Source: Ciona intestinalis (lineage: Eukaryota; Chordata; Ascidiacea; Phlebobranchia; Cionidae). From it: a stretch of DNA of 64,000 bases. The position numbers and the translations under genes are program-made. Position 1 is the stretch's first letter; each line of letters opens with the position of its first letter. The notes beneath the pieces were generated by a model. It had not been told where the DNA came from. It worked only from the letters and a program-made list of their open reading frames with translations, and did not search any database. This document shows, piece after piece, positions 34,885 to 46,250 of this stretch. Location: assembly GCF_000224145.3 (NCBI RefSeq), contig NC_020166.2, forward strand, positions 5,093,880-5,157,879, given 5' to 3'.

Positions 34885-36342
34885 TTAAAACTCTTCATCC
34901 AAATTAGATTCAGACATTACTACTGGGAACATCTTTTGCATCAAACATGTGAACACATGCATTATTGTGTAAAGGAGCTGAGGCCGACGGTTAGGATTGA
35001 TGTATATGAAGTAAAAGTAAACTGGAATTCCAGTCAGGAGGATTGCTGAGCCTATCAAGGAACCAATCGGATCCTGGTAAAATGGTACAATGACTAAAAC
35101 TAAACATGCAAGGCAGAATGTTATAGGAAACAAAATGTTGACTTTTAAAGGTCGAGGCAATTCAGGTTTTGTGTAACGAAGATAGATTTGGCCGGCAATT
35201 GCTAAGCCAACGGTCAACCAATACATGAAGCTGTAGTAGTTAATTAAGGTAAAAACATCTTCTACAAATAGGTAAAGTAATGTCAATGTGCCAGAGAGTA
35301 GAAGACTTGGGACAGGAGTAAATCGATCAGGACTGACCATTGCAAAGTAATCAGGAAGCTGTTTTTCTCTTGCTCCAACAAAAAATAAACGAGAAGAAGC
35401 CATGAGGGAAGAGTTAAGAGCACCGAATGTTGACATGGCAACAGAAATGGGAATAATCCAACTTACAACACCCAGTGTTCTGTTGGCAAAACCAACAGCA
35501 ACAGCATCAGATGCAACAATTTCGGTGGGTGTTAAAACTGCATAATATGCCACATTTGCGAGTAAGTATATGATTGTACAAATTGGCATTGATATATAAA
35601 TAGCTAGAGGTAAATTTCGATACGGATCTTTGAGTTCCTCAACCATGAAATTAAGCGTATCCCAACCAGCATATGAGTAGAGACCAGAGTACATCGCCAA
35701 AGTCAAGCTTCCAATGTTTGTATTTGTTTCAGCCCAAGGTTTAGAAAATGATCCAACTGATGTTCCATACTTGGCAAGCGATACAATGCCAGCAATTATA
35801 ATTATTATTAATGCTATGACCTTTGCATAGGCGAAAATATCTTGGATTCTTGTACCATATCGAACACTCCAACAGTTCATGACAAGAATGATTGTAACAC
35901 ATAACGCTGCAATCAACCTCACAGCAACAAAGGGGGGTTCGCATGTTGGGAAGAAAGGTTGAATAAGATAGATAGCAAAAGTTATAGCAATGGCAGCTTG
36001 AACAGTTGGTTCAATGATTAACACTGAGATCCATAATCGAACAAAACCAATTAATGGACCAAATGCTTCAAGAATATAAGCATAGCTGGCACCAGATTTG
36101 ACAATGGTTGTGCCTAATTCAGCATAGCAAAGTGCACCTACGAGAGAGAAAACACCACATATTCCCCAAATTATTAAACTGAGACCGGGAGATCCACATT
36201 CCTGTTGAACACCCTTTGGAGTAAGAAAGATTCCAGAACCAATGATATTTCCCACAATTAAAGCTACGCCGTTTGCAAGAGTAATCTTTTTCTTCAGATT
36301 AACAGCCTCATCTATGTGACCATCATCAGAATTGGAAACCAT
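34885..36342 (-). CDS. y+LAT-type amino acid transporter (SLC7A6/7-like), copy 1
   Basis: One exon of 485 residues starts with ATG at 36342. The family signature begins ITLANGVALIVGNIIGSGIF, with the GSGIF unwound substrate-binding segment of TM1. Then come FSLVGALCYAELGTT, SGASYAYILEAFGP, the FPTC cysteine expected to form the disulfide with an SLC3A2-type heavy chain, SYAGWDTLNFM, NPYRNLPL-type DPYRNLPLAIYIS, and LINYYSF. SGASYAYILEAF and GWDTLN favour the y+LAT branch (SLC7A6/SLC7A7), which exchanges cationic for neutral amino acids plus sodium at the basolateral membrane. Exact substrates cannot be read from sequence. Twelve membrane segments are expected. It is about 70% identical by eye to the neighbour at 37864-39324, so the pair is a tandem duplication. 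Vertebrate homologues are multi-exon, so the missing introns are notable. Confidence 0.92.
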   Translation of the reverse strand: MVSNSDDGHIDEAVNLKKKITLANGVALIVGNIIGSGIFLTPKGVQQECGSPGLSLIIWGICGVFSLVGALCYAELGTTIVKSGASYAYILEAFGPLIGFVRLWISVLIIEPTVQAAIAITFAIYLIQPFFPTCEPPFVAVRLIAALCVTIILVMNCWSVRYGTRIQDIFAYAKVIALIIIIIAGIVSLAKYGTSVGSFSKPWAETNTNIGSLTLAMYSGLYSYAGWDTLNFMVEELKDPYRNLPLAIYISMPICTIIYLLANVAYYAVLTPTEIVASDAVAVGFANRTLGVVSWIIPISVAMSTFGALNSSLMASSRLFFVGAREKQLPDYFAMVSPDRFTPVPSLLLSGTLTLLYLFVEDVFTLINYYSFMYWLTVGLAIAGQIYLRYTKPELPRPLKVNILFPITFCLACLVLVIVPFYQDPIGSLIGSAILLTGIPVYFYFIYINPNRRPQLLYTIMHVFTCLMQKMFPVVMSESNLDEEF

Positions 36343-37863
36343 TGTTGTTCAGTAACAATTCAAACTTAATGCACTATCTAAAACCTATAATTAAACAAAA
36401 TGATATTTACAATTAAAATTAACAGTTAATTTCCAATTCTAATTAACTAATTCATGTAATGAATTTACAACTAAGATGTATTTACCAAGAACCTACATGC
36501 CATTTTGATATTTAACCCAAACTAATATAGTTGCACATAATAAGTATATTAGTGGTAGGGGCACTGTAATTTAATCTAGAGATAGAAAGCAAGACACAAA
36601 TATAACTCAAGAGATGAAACACACTTGAAAACAACGTTGCACCCAACTGTACATGAAATGTGCTGCGTCTGCACATTCACCTAAGCTCTTTACAGATGAA
36701 CGAAGATGGCATTTTTACTAAGAATTTCCATCTTATGTTAAACCATGTAGATAATATGTGTGGTCACAGTAGTGGTTACAAATTCAGATAGTACACAAAA
36801 AATGTTAATACATGTGACAATTTTTTTTATTTTTTATTAATTTAAAAGCCAAGTATAATATAGATATATAAAACCTAGATAAAATTGAATATCTAAAATT
36901 GGTAAGAGCTGAACATATAAACAGAACATTTACCAAATAAAACAACTAATTTTACAAAACATGATGGGCACGTATATTCCATATTTCTAACTAAATAAGA
37001 TCTGCACAGTAACCTCTTTAAACGGGTGGAAAGAAAATAAAAATGTTTGTGTACGTGTGAGTGAGTCAGTACATGATAATCCTAGCTTAAAAACCTTAGT
37101 ATATTAAACCAAACTTTTGTGCATTTGAATCAAGAGTTGACAATGTATAAAAGCAGCAGAGAAATAGCAGCACAAAATAAATCTTATCAGCACAGCTTAT
37201 TGACAAGTTAAAACATGTGTATACTTAACAAACAATTAAGTTAATGCTGTGGTAGTATACACAAACGGATACCCTTTTACACTGGCGCAGCAAAAAAATA
37301 AAAGGGAATTTCAGACAGGAGCGTAAAACATGATTTGTTTAAACCCCCCCCCCCCCCCCCCCTTAACTTTGATTCACATACCTTACCTTACTATACATTA
37401 CCGATATATGACTAAAGTTTTCAAAATTAAAGGATTTGATATTGCAACTGCATGTTTAATCCAATAAAAAATTATAATTTTTTTTAAAAAGTGTTTTTAA
37501 AAACAAGACTCTTTGCGCTTGCGCCACTGCAAACACAACAAAATTACATAAAACACAAAACATGAGGTTTTTATCTTCTAGGCAAAAAAGCTACGATTTT
37601 GAAAAACCTTGATAATTAAATTCATGATGAGATCGGAAATGTTGACAAACATACAGGAACAAAAAAGAAGGATAATATTAAGGAACGAGGCAGTATACTG
37701 TGTTATCAACTTCACATTACCCTACCAATGTAACAGTCAAAAAAACTACGCTTCACACACAAAAAATTATATATGTATGTACAAACAACAAAAAAAGCAC
37801 TTTAAAAGATTGACTACCGATTGTAAAAGCAATATTTAAGATGTAGAAATAAATAAAATATGC
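36343..37863. other. Spacer between the two SLC7 genes, with a C19 tract
   Basis: No gene was seen. A run of 19 C lies at 37344-37362. Flanking ACTGGCGCAG (37281) and GCGCCACTG (37521) are weakly inverted, which may mark a decayed hAT-like insert, but no target duplication is present. Confidence 0.4.
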
Positions 37864-39324
37864 CTAAAAATCTCCTTCTATTTCAACCTCAGAGATCGCT
37901 ACTGGAAGTAACTTTTGAAACAATCTGGTGCACGCTTCACTGATCTTACTGATGCAGTTTGGTAGTTTGCGATAAATAAAGAAGTAGTAGATAGGAATTC
38001 CAGTAGCAAGTATTGCGGTGCCAACAAGTGATTCTCTTGTGTAAGTAAAGAATGGAACAATGACCAGGAATAAACAGGCAAGGCAAAATGTGATTGGAAA
38101 CGCAAGATTAAATTTCAGAGGTCGTGGCAAGTCTGGTTTTTTAAAACGCAGATAGATTTGGCCAAGAATTGACAAACCAACTGTGAGCCAGTACATGAAG
38201 CTGTAATAATTGATCAGGTCAAACACATTCTCAACACACAGAAATACTAGTGTGAGTAAACTGGTAAATAACAGACTGGGTGCAGGGGTGAATCGTTTTA
38301 AGCTGACCATAGCCAAGTAATCTGGCAAATGCCCTTCTCGTGCACCAACGAAGAACAAACGGGAAGAAGCCATAATGGAGGAATTAAGTCCGCCAAATGT
38401 TGACATTGCGACAGCGATAGGAATCGTCCATTGCATGACACCAAGTGTTTTACTTGCAAAACCAACTGCAACTGCATCTGATGCTATTAATTCATCTGGT
38501 GTCAAAACAGCATAATAAGCCACATTGGTTAGAATGTAAATGATGGTGCAAAGTGGAAGTGAAATATAAATGGCTCTTGGCAAGTTCCGGTACGGATCTT
38601 TTAGTTCCTCCACCATAAAATTGAGTGTATCCCAACCGGAATAGGCATACAGACCCGAATATAATGCAAGAGCTATATTTCCAACATCAGTAGTTGTCCC
38701 TTTCCAAGGTTTAGCCAAAGAACTGGATGAAGTTCCATTTGCCAAAGCAATAAATCCAAAAATCATAATAACAATCAAAGCTAGCACTTTGGCATAAGCA
38801 AAAACATCTTGAATTCTCGTTCCATACCTTACACTAAAGCAGTTCATAGCCATGATAATCGTTACACAAACTGCAGCAAGTAATCTTACAGCAAAGAATG
38901 GTGCTTCACAAGTAGGAAAAAATGGTTGAATTAAATAGTTTGCAAATGTAATTGCAATAACTGCTTGGACTGTGGGTTCTATAATGAGCACTGAGATCCA
39001 TAATCGAACAAAACCAACAACCGGACCAAATGCTTCCAGTATATAAGCATAACTTGCACCAGATTTAATAATAGTTGTGCCAAGCTCAGCGTAGCACAGA
39101 GCACCCACCAAAGAAAACACACCACAAATAGACCATATGATCAAACTTAACCCAGGAGATCCACATTGTTCTTGAACTCCTTTTGGAGATAAAAATATAC
39201 CAGAACCAATAATATTTCCAACAATGAGTGCTACACCATTTGCCAGGGTAATCTTTTGCTTTAAATTTACTGATTGCTGAGTTGTAGTGACATCCTGGTT
39301 TGAAGCTTCTTGCTTGTCAGACAT
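37864..39324 (-). CDS. y+LAT-type amino acid transporter (SLC7A6/7-like), copy 2
   Basis: One exon. The start chosen is ATG at 39324 (MSDKQEASNQDVTTTQQ), giving 486 residues. The frame is open for 12 more codons upstream but reaches only a TTG, which sits in a GTAAGC context resembling a splice donor, so that extension is rejected. Same landmarks as copy 1: LANGVALIVGNIIGSGIF, SGASYAYILEAFGP, FPTC, YSGWDTLNFMVEEL, SRLFFVGAREGHLP, DLINYYSFMYW. Tail ends EVEIEGDF, similar to ESNLDEEF of copy 1. Role as for copy 1: light subunit of a heteromeric exchanger needing an SLC3A2-like partner (family knowledge). N-termini and loops differ most between the two, which may mean different regulation. Confidence 0.92.
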   Translation of the reverse strand: MSDKQEASNQDVTTTQQSVNLKQKITLANGVALIVGNIIGSGIFLSPKGVQEQCGSPGLSLIIWSICGVFSLVGALCYAELGTTIIKSGASYAYILEAFGPVVGFVRLWISVLIIEPTVQAVIAITFANYLIQPFFPTCEAPFFAVRLLAAVCVTIIMAMNCFSVRYGTRIQDVFAYAKVLALIVIMIFGFIALANGTSSSSLAKPWKGTTTDVGNIALALYSGLYAYSGWDTLNFMVEELKDPYRNLPRAIYISLPLCTIIYILTNVAYYAVLTPDELIASDAVAVGFASKTLGVMQWTIPIAVAMSTFGGLNSSIMASSRLFFVGAREGHLPDYLAMVSLKRFTPAPSLLFTSLLTLVFLCVENVFDLINYYSFMYWLTVGLSILGQIYLRFKKPDLPRPLKFNLAFPITFCLACLFLVIVPFFTYTRESLVGTAILATGIPIYYFFIYRKLPNCISKISEACTRLFQKLLPVAISEVEIEGDF

Positions 39325-40224
39325 TTTCTTTAAATTTAGGTTAAAACCAGAGCTTACCAACTGTTTAAAATTTTCCTAAATGTTATATTACAATAAATAA
39401 AACAAACACTGTACAATAAATTTTAAAGTAATTGGCTAATAGATATTTCTGAACTGCGATACAAATACAATATGAATGTATGGAGTTTCAGCACATTTTA
39501 CAAGAAACCTTTTTTCTATTTCGTCCTGAAGTGAAGAGTAACTGGAGATTTCCGACGGTTCATTTCCTTTAAGGAAGTTTCATATTACTTTATTATCAAT
39601 ACACGTCAAAGACGTGACTACCCCCAAAAATATTTTAAACACTGTCTAAACTAAACAGCATAAATCATGTTTAAGAATTATGTGAACCATTTACCTTCGA
39701 GCCATAGTAACGAATAGCGACTTGCGCCACACCCCCACTCCGCCCACCAACCACGCGTCGCGTAACATTTCGTCATACACGAGGTGCTCATAGAAATCTT
39801 TTTAAGCGGCAATATATGAACACAGTATTATAACTTGTAGCCAAAGAGATTAAAACCAATCTCTTTGTTGTAGCTATACACATTTGATAAAATAGGTTCA
39901 AGGTTTTTTATGGTATAATAGGCAAATAAGTTCAATTCATCTGCTTTCGCAGTTTCACTACCGTTGCATCTTTGTCAAGTGGTGGAAGGAATGAATCTAT
40001 GAATGTAACTCACTTTGTCGTCGCGTAGCCGGTAAACGCCATGCAAAATAACGCCGTCAGCGCGTTATCATATGACGAGTTAATGCGGATCCCTATTCGC
40101 ATTAACCATGCAAAAAGGGTAATAGTGACCACTGGGTTGGAGCAATTTCCGTTAAGTGTCTTGCCCAAAGAATTATTTAAGTCTATTTTTTCTTTCGAAC
40201 TACTGAAAAACATGCATTTTCCTA
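39325..40224. other. Spacer upstream of SLC7 copy 2 with a family A SINE fragment
   Basis: It should hold the promoter of SLC7 copy 2. Near 40125-40175, CCACTGGGTTGGAGCAATTT and AAGTGTCTTGCCCAA are the central block of family A SINEs. Nothing else was recognised. Confidence 0.4.
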
Positions 40225-40375
40225 TATAGTAGGGTGGGGGAAGATATGACAGTTTTTATTCTATTTTATCGTTCTATTTGATAGTAGACAAAGAACATTT
40301 AAAGAATTCAAATACTAGGCTATATTCCCATTATTTGGTAAAGGTGTCCCATCTTCCCCCACCCTATACTATATA
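40225..40375. mobile_element. Short MITE with GGGTGGGGGAAGAT terminal inverted repeats
   Basis: The left end TATAGTAGGGTGGGGGAAGA mirrors the right end ATCTTCCCCCACCCTATACT over about 25 bp, with about 100 bp between. A TA-rich flank on both sides could be a TA target. Terminal fragments of the family recur at 21200, 41440, 46637, 53080 and 58926. Confidence 0.65.
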
Positions 40376-41660
40376 TAGTGCAGTGGGGAGAGATGGGACA
40401 CTTAAGCACATGTTGCCCAATATTTCCAAAATCAAAATTGATTTGCGGTTTTTGGTTTATACCACAATTTATTATTACTATGATTTCTTTATTGATTGAC
40501 AACAATTAAAAAATATATAATAAAACACACGAGGAGTTATATTTAGCAATTCGCACAACAGGTAAAATTTTACAAATTCAAAAAAACACAGGGTAAGATG
40601 GGACAATTTAAAATCATTATTAATAACTATTGATAAAGTTTACATTTTTGTCACAAATTGGGTATTACTACACTGTTTTTTGCAAGCTACTTTTTATAAA
40701 TTATCTTCAAGTACAAAATGACTGAATTTCGAATATATTTTTAAAATATTATCTCTATTATATCTGTATCTTATAGTTAAATAACCCCTGAGGTATAAAT
40801 TACTAAATTAAAAGCAAATCTTTCAAAGTTTGGCAAGGAAAACATACAAAACTACAATGTGGAGAAAGACGGAACACTAAATTAAATTTATATTTACATT
40901 AGCAGTATTCTGCAACTTGTAGTTAACTTACCGAATTTAACCAGCTGTGCTAGTATCTTTGCCATGTAAACTTTATACGTATAACTTTAAACCGATAACT
41001 TGTTTTGTTTGTTTTTTTATTTCAAATTAAAATCATATTTACCCCTGTCTATTTTCCTTATGCATATATCTCAGCTTTTTTTTTACAAAACCTAAACTAG
41101 TTTTATGAGACAAAACCAAACTGTACGAAATATTCAAGGCTGTTTTATAAAGCTATGAAACTAGTTTAATCGTTCACACTTGCAAACTACAAAATTTCAT
41201 CGGCTTTAGTATTATTTTTGCGACATTAAAAATTTGCACCTTACTGTTTCGCAGTTTTTTACCTGTTCAAAATCTACTGTTGCTATATTATGTACAAATG
41301 TTTTAATATTTTTGTAATCAGCTTTGACGAGCGTTTTATAAAGTCGAGATATTACTGTCAAATAATTCTGTAATATTATTTCCCAATTATCATTAAATGG
41401 GGTCCGTAAAAGTAAAATTAAAAAAAGTCTCATCTGATAAAGTGTCCCATCTTCCCCTATCCTACTATACATGACGGTTTTGGATGATACCACGAATTAG
41501 TACTATCATCCCTTTAATAATTGACAACATTTCAAAAATAGAATAAAATACACGAGTTATTTAACGATTCGCACACCAGGTGAAATTTTACAAATTTAAA
41601 AAAAAACACAGGATAAGACGAAACAGTTTAAAATCATTGTTAATTTAGATCAATATGTGT
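40373..41660. repeat. Composite dispersed repeat, family B, copy 2 (rearranged)
   Basis: Part Y (40373-40985) is direct to 21607-22475. Part X (41040-41460) is inverted relative to 21195-21600. A second part Y fragment (41465-41660) repeats GATGACGGTTTTTGGAT-like sequence and ACCACGAATTAGTACTATCA. Compared with copy 1 the X and Y parts have changed relative orientation. Confidence 0.6.
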
Positions 41661-41854
41661 ACTTATTATTGGGAATAAGTTATAGAGAGCGCCATGTTTT
41701 AAAGTTAAACCTAGCTTTGGGAAAAACTGTGAAACCAGAATATACTAAAGTACTCTGTGAAACCAGAGATATCCCCGAAACACATCATTAATATAAAATA
41801 ACTCCCCAGTACATTTTTCGCGGACCTCCTTATGTCGAGAGGTTGTGTTTGTCA

Positions 41855-42500
41855 CTTTTTGAGCACGGTAGTGGTCATATAGATGCTTTTTCGTCGAACA
41901 GTTGTTCTTGGCTTTGTTGTTGTTGCTGATAGGGCGATTTTTTCCGCGCTTATCCTAATTCTCAATTCTAGCATTTTTCTTTAATCTCTTGATTGAAATC
42001 AAATCGTAATATATATTTATAATTTTCAGATTTAAAACCGCACAATTAGCGTGTGTGCACGTAGACGAGTGCCTTTTTCTTATCGTTATCTTCGGTATAA
42101 ACACCGCGTCTCTCGTTTCTTCGCTCTTTTAGTTTACTGCTCGCAATAAATTATTATGCAGCCGCCACAATATGAATAATATTAACTTCTAACATTACCT
42201 ATAATACTGCGTGATTACGGTTTATCTGAATTTACAAAAACAAACGTCTTTAAGCGACGACAAGGTTAACTATAGTGTAAGTTTACATGTCAACACATGG
42301 TACAGGAGTTGTACAAAGCGTATTTACACATATTCTTTACCAAACTTTCAATCCTTCTTAAGTTTAAGTTTAATGAGTTATAATACACGAATAAACGCAT
42401 TCTATCTACTGCTCCACAGTCACCAATGGCGACTGAAACCCGCTTTGTTGGTTACTTTTGATTTGTTTTTGATCGATCTCAATCGACCATTGTAGTGATA
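41855..42500 (+). repeat. Dispersed repeat, family C, copy 2 (longest)
   Basis: It includes GAGCACGGTAGTGG, GCACAATTAGCG, ATGAATAATATTAACTTCTA and the 3' part shared with 20735-21135. The 5' part recurs at 49518-49795. The family is unclassified. Confidence 0.65.
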
Positions 42501-42574
42501 GGGTTGACTAATACTGTAACAAACTTGTCACAATCAGAGCTTTTATTATATCGGTATACTAGGCTGCGGTTTAC

Positions 42575-42624
42575 NNNNNNNNNNNNNNNNNNNNNNNNNN
42601 NNNNNNNNNNNNNNNNNNNNNNNN
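42575..42624. other. Assembly gap (50 N)
   Basis: Fifty unknown bases directly before a tandem repeat array, so the array may be longer than shown. Confidence 0.99.
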
Positions 42625-42741
42625 ACGTACCGCCCGCTATACAACGTACCACCCGCTAGCGTGTCCAAAAATATAATGACTTTACAACGTACCGGCCGGT
42701 TTACAACGTACCGCCCGCTAGCGTGTCCAAAAATATAATGA
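42625..42741. repeat. Tandem repeat with ACGTACCGCCCGCTA units
   Basis: ACAACGTACC(A/G)CCCGCTAG, followed by CGTGTCCAAAAATATAATGA, occurs twice with partial units between, a period of about 62 bases. It is unusually GC-rich for the surroundings and is cut by the gap on its left. Confidence 0.8.
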
Positions 42742-42971
42742 CCGAAAAAAACTAAGGTTATTCAGATTTCAGACTATGCGGAACCTGGATGTCCGCTAGA
42801 TGCAACTCAATGCGCACACAGACACAACAAAGAATACGTTACAACAACGAATATACGTTACAACAAAGAATACGTTACACTACTATGCTAATTAGTTTTT
42901 AGTTTATACTGTGCTCATGCATTAGATCTGTGATCTCTTGTTATATCAGTTGCGCCACGGCCTACTAGAGA

Positions 42972-44463
42972 CAAAGTTAGTATAGACCAAGTTAGGAAAC
43001 GGATTGTAAAACAACGAGTCTTGTTATCCATTGTCTCGCGTCTATGACGTCATAGTCGCCACCATTACGGAGCCCACGGCATAGCATTTTATTATTGCTG
43101 GGTGCTGTTTTTCGTTTAAATATTGCGATTTTTTAAAAACCAAGCACTTCTGCGCGTAAAAATGGCTTTCTACTAATGTTATATCTTACCACAATAATAA
43201 ACCTCACAAAAATAATCAACTTTTATTGAACACTCAATCGATTCAAGAGTAAAAAAACAGAAAATATCAAGTTTACTAACCAAAAACATAAAAGAACATG
43301 TTTAAAATATAAAAATACAAACAAAAACGCATAATATTACCATAAACGGGTGTATCTAGCTGCAGTTTTGCATGTAAATTTCCGTGATTTTACTTTTTGG
43401 CTCACAAACTCAACGCGTATACCCGGCAACGAAACTTAAGGTATCTTTGTAAAATTTGCCTAATATCGAAGTGACATTGAGGAAAACAATACTAAGTTAC
43501 TATTTTTGGTCCTCTGCTTGAATTAGTAAGCTACCTTTTCTGCGTTCCGGGTCTTTATGAAATCGGAAAACGCGAACACCTTATCTGCTGGTACTTAAGC
43601 AGTTTGGAGCTGCATGTCCACTCATGTTGGATTATAAATGTAGTAAAGAATGGCTCTGTAGGTTCGTAGGTACGATCATATATTATTATGTAAACTAAGC
43701 TGATTGCTGCTAGTCTTAATCAGAGCCATAGAAATACCGAGTAGTCCAACCCATTGTTACGTAAAACACAAATTGAACGGCAATTTGGGTCCAAAATAAC
43801 ACAGTAGGTATAGCGAAAATGTATGTTTTTCGGTAAATTACAGAAAAACTTGGGCCTAAAAACAAATTTAAATGTTGAAAAATGTAAAAAAGATGGGTTA
43901 TTTGTTTTCTGTGTCAAAAAAAGTCAAAAATTAGAATTAGAAGCGGTTGATTTGCGACATTTTAGTCATTTAATGCGGCTAAATTTATACACTTTTTCTA
44001 AAAAATGTTTGGTAAGGTAAATAGAAGCTGTTTTACACCTTCCCACAATAGGAAAACACAAACAAAACTTAACAAGTTCGTTTAAACCCTTTGTCAAAGT
44101 CACCACTTTTGCTCTATTTTGGACACACATAGACGGCAGTTGGACTACTCGGTGTTTATACGACTCTGGTCTTAATCACCAACGTAAAGTACCCTGTTAA
44201 ACCACACTGTACGCCGAAAACCAGTCAAAATACTGATTTACTTCACATTAATTCCTAGATTTAATATTATATAACAAGATTTATATTAGAAATTATATTT
44301 TATATGTTAAAACAACCGCTATACGTGTTTTCTAGCTTTGTATCGCTTACAAGAAATAAATGAACACATGCCGACCATGCATTTGTATAGGCGATTCACG
44401 CTTTGTGGGCTCCGTAATGGCGGACACGAGCGCCGTTTCCTAACTTGGTCTATACTAACTTTG
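42972..44463. mobile_element. hAT-like non-autonomous transposon (1.49 kb) hosting a second MITE
   Basis: The terminal inverted repeats CAAAGTTAGTATAGACCAAG (continuing to about 31 bp) are perfect. ACTAGAGA flanks both ends (42964-42971 and 44464-44471). Subterminal CATTACGGAGCCCAC is also inverted (43070 and 44400). No transposase ORF was seen. Confidence 0.85.
43721..44168. mobile_element. hAT-like MITE (448 bp) nested in the 42972-44463 element
   Basis: The ends CAGAGCCATAGAAATACCGA and, inverted, CAGAGTCGTATAAACACCGA are imperfect terminal repeats of about 30 bp (continuing GTAGTCCAAC). The flanking duplication is GTCTTAAT on both sides (43713-43720 and 44169-44176), fitting nTnnnnAn. 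Its ends match the three tiny palindromes at 20.9-22.9 kb. Confidence 0.85.
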
Positions 44464-45184
44464 ACTAGAGATAGGTATTTAGCGTCTTCACGAATATAAA
44501 AACATTTTAAGGTGTTGACGATGTTCACGGGTTAAAAACAAAATAAGCTTCCAGATTTACAAAAGCTATTAATCTTTAGATACTTTATAATAGGACGTGG
44601 CCGTTTATTAAACCCCTGCTCTCGTGTTTCAATTGTAGACAACTCAACTATACAACTTATACAACTGAAAGTTGTTTATTTTGAAAAGGCATACCAACGA
44701 AAAATGAAATTTGTATGTGGATAGAGATGCCCAAATGTGACCTACAGGTACCATTAAAATTTCTCAATATATTACAGCTTAAAAAAACACGTGAAAACAC
44801 CCGCTGGAGTAAAAAAATGGCTGCTTCAACAATGCATAGGATTTCCCATTAAAAAAGAACTATGTTCGTTTCTAGTGTCTAAACCACTAAAGAAAAATCA
44901 AATTTTATTTTAGGTTTGGTATAATGAATGCTTCTTCTTTGTGAACATATAAACTTTATTCTATATGTTTTATTTTTTCGATTGAACCTAGCTGCATCAC
45001 CAGAATATGCTGACTCAGCAACTTTTCAAACCTAATGTTCAACACAAGCAACTTACTTTTTATATGAAAAATGGTACAGCAGGTACCAGTAAGACATAAT
45101 AAATATTTTAGTATAAAAAAGTGTTAAAAAATAACTAACAGGGAATTAAGTGCTGATTCAGCATAATTTATATATGAATGCGTG

Positions 45185-45906
45185 TAAATTTTTTCATCCT
45201 TGCGTGGCCGGAAAACGACAGTCGATATAACACGAATGTTCATACTCCTCGTTCCAGCTTACAAGTTGCCAAGTATGCTACTTTGTGGGTAGGGATGCAC
45301 ATTACAGAATAATTAGGTATTCTAGGATATCCTAGAATACTTTATTTCGAATCTAGAATTCCGAATCTAGAATTTCGAATCTTTTTATATTTATAGGAAA
45401 AAGAAATTTCATAGGAGCCTTGTTGGGTCATGAGCTGTAAAATGATCAAAAATTGTACTATTGGGTAGTTTTTGCGTCATGAAACGTATAGCAGGCTATG
45501 AAAAGACGTTACGAAACGTTTACTCTCGAAAGTCCCACAAACACAAAAATATTTTTTTTCAAAATTAATAAGTTTCAAAAATTGTTACTATGGTATATGA
45601 GATAACGTGTAATGACGTCATTAAACAGAATACCGAATCCCGTAATAAGATTCGAATACAAAAGGATTCGAATCTCATGGATTCGAAATTCTGTAATGTG
45701 CATCCCTATTTGTGGGTGATTATTTTCTTTTTTTGTAGATTTTTTTTATGTGTAGCTGATATTTTAGACAACCGATTAGTGATCACTAGGTTTAAGCAAT
45801 TGCCATTAAGCGTCTTGCCCAAGGAAACATACGCCAACAATGGTAGCAACGACGAGCCTTGAACCTATTACCTGTGGGTTTGAGGCAGGCAAGCTAACCA
45901 ACTGTG
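45185..45906 (-). repeat. Family A SINE, split by a hAT-like MITE
   Basis: The tail part is at 45185-45289 (CTTACAAGTTGCCAAG, CTTTGTGGG) and the tRNA-like head at 45717-45906 (CATTAAGCGTCTTGCCCAAG, GAGCCTTGAACCTATTACC, TAACCAACTGTGCTAG). The break is exactly at the MITE insertion with its duplicated TTTGTGGG. Confidence 0.7.
45290..45708. mobile_element. hAT-like MITE with TAGGGATGCAC ends, copy 1
   Basis: It is 419 bp with terminal repeats TAGGGATGCACATTACAGAA (inverted at the right end), flanked by TTTGTGGG on both sides (45282-45289 and 45709-45716). It is nearly identical to 57811-58259 apart from a 30-bp internal deletion. Confidence 0.9.
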
Positions 45907-46250
45907 CTAGCTACGTTCAATTGAAAATCAAAGCATAATAAAGTCTATGTTTTACCTTTTTTTTATATATATTATTTATTCTTAAAGAAGAAGCATTCAA
46001 TATTCCAAATCAGAAATAAAGTTTGAATTTTCAATAGTATTTTGAAAATATAAACGATCAAATTTGAGTGAATTTTTTTCTTATGGGAAATCTGATGCAT
46101 TGCACCAAGGCCATTTTTTTTACTCTAGCAGTTGAATTTGCTGTTTAGAAACTCATTTTTTAAAAGATTTGAAACTTTTATGGTACCTTTAGATCACATC
46201 TGAGCATTCCTATCAATGCACAAATTCTGATTTTTCGTTTGTATGCCCCT

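Larger units (their letters stand above)
44686..46250. mobile_element. Foldback element with about 310-bp inverted arms and AGGGGCATACC ends
   Basis: The arm 44686-44994 is inverted relative to 45907-46250, with matching blocks such as GCATACCAACGAAAAAT, GGTACCAT, GAATGCTTCTTCTTT and GAACCTAGCTG. The right outer flank is TTAT, close to TTAA seen in shorter copies. The centre holds a SINE which itself holds a hAT-like MITE. Confidence 0.75.

Noticed and set aside
37280-37529. hAT-like element with CACTGGCGCA/CAGTGGCGCA ends around the C19 tract
   Set aside because: The ends match over only about 10 bases and the flanking 8-mers (CCCTTTTA and CAAACACA) differ; not enough to call.
39325-39360. 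Twelve-codon N-terminal extension of SLC7 copy 2
   Set aside because: The only upstream start would be TTG, within a GTAAGC donor-like context; the ATG at 39324 is the sensible start.
42625-42741. CRISPR-like array
   Set aside because: Too few units with no distinct spacers, and the setting is an animal genome; it is a tandem repeat.
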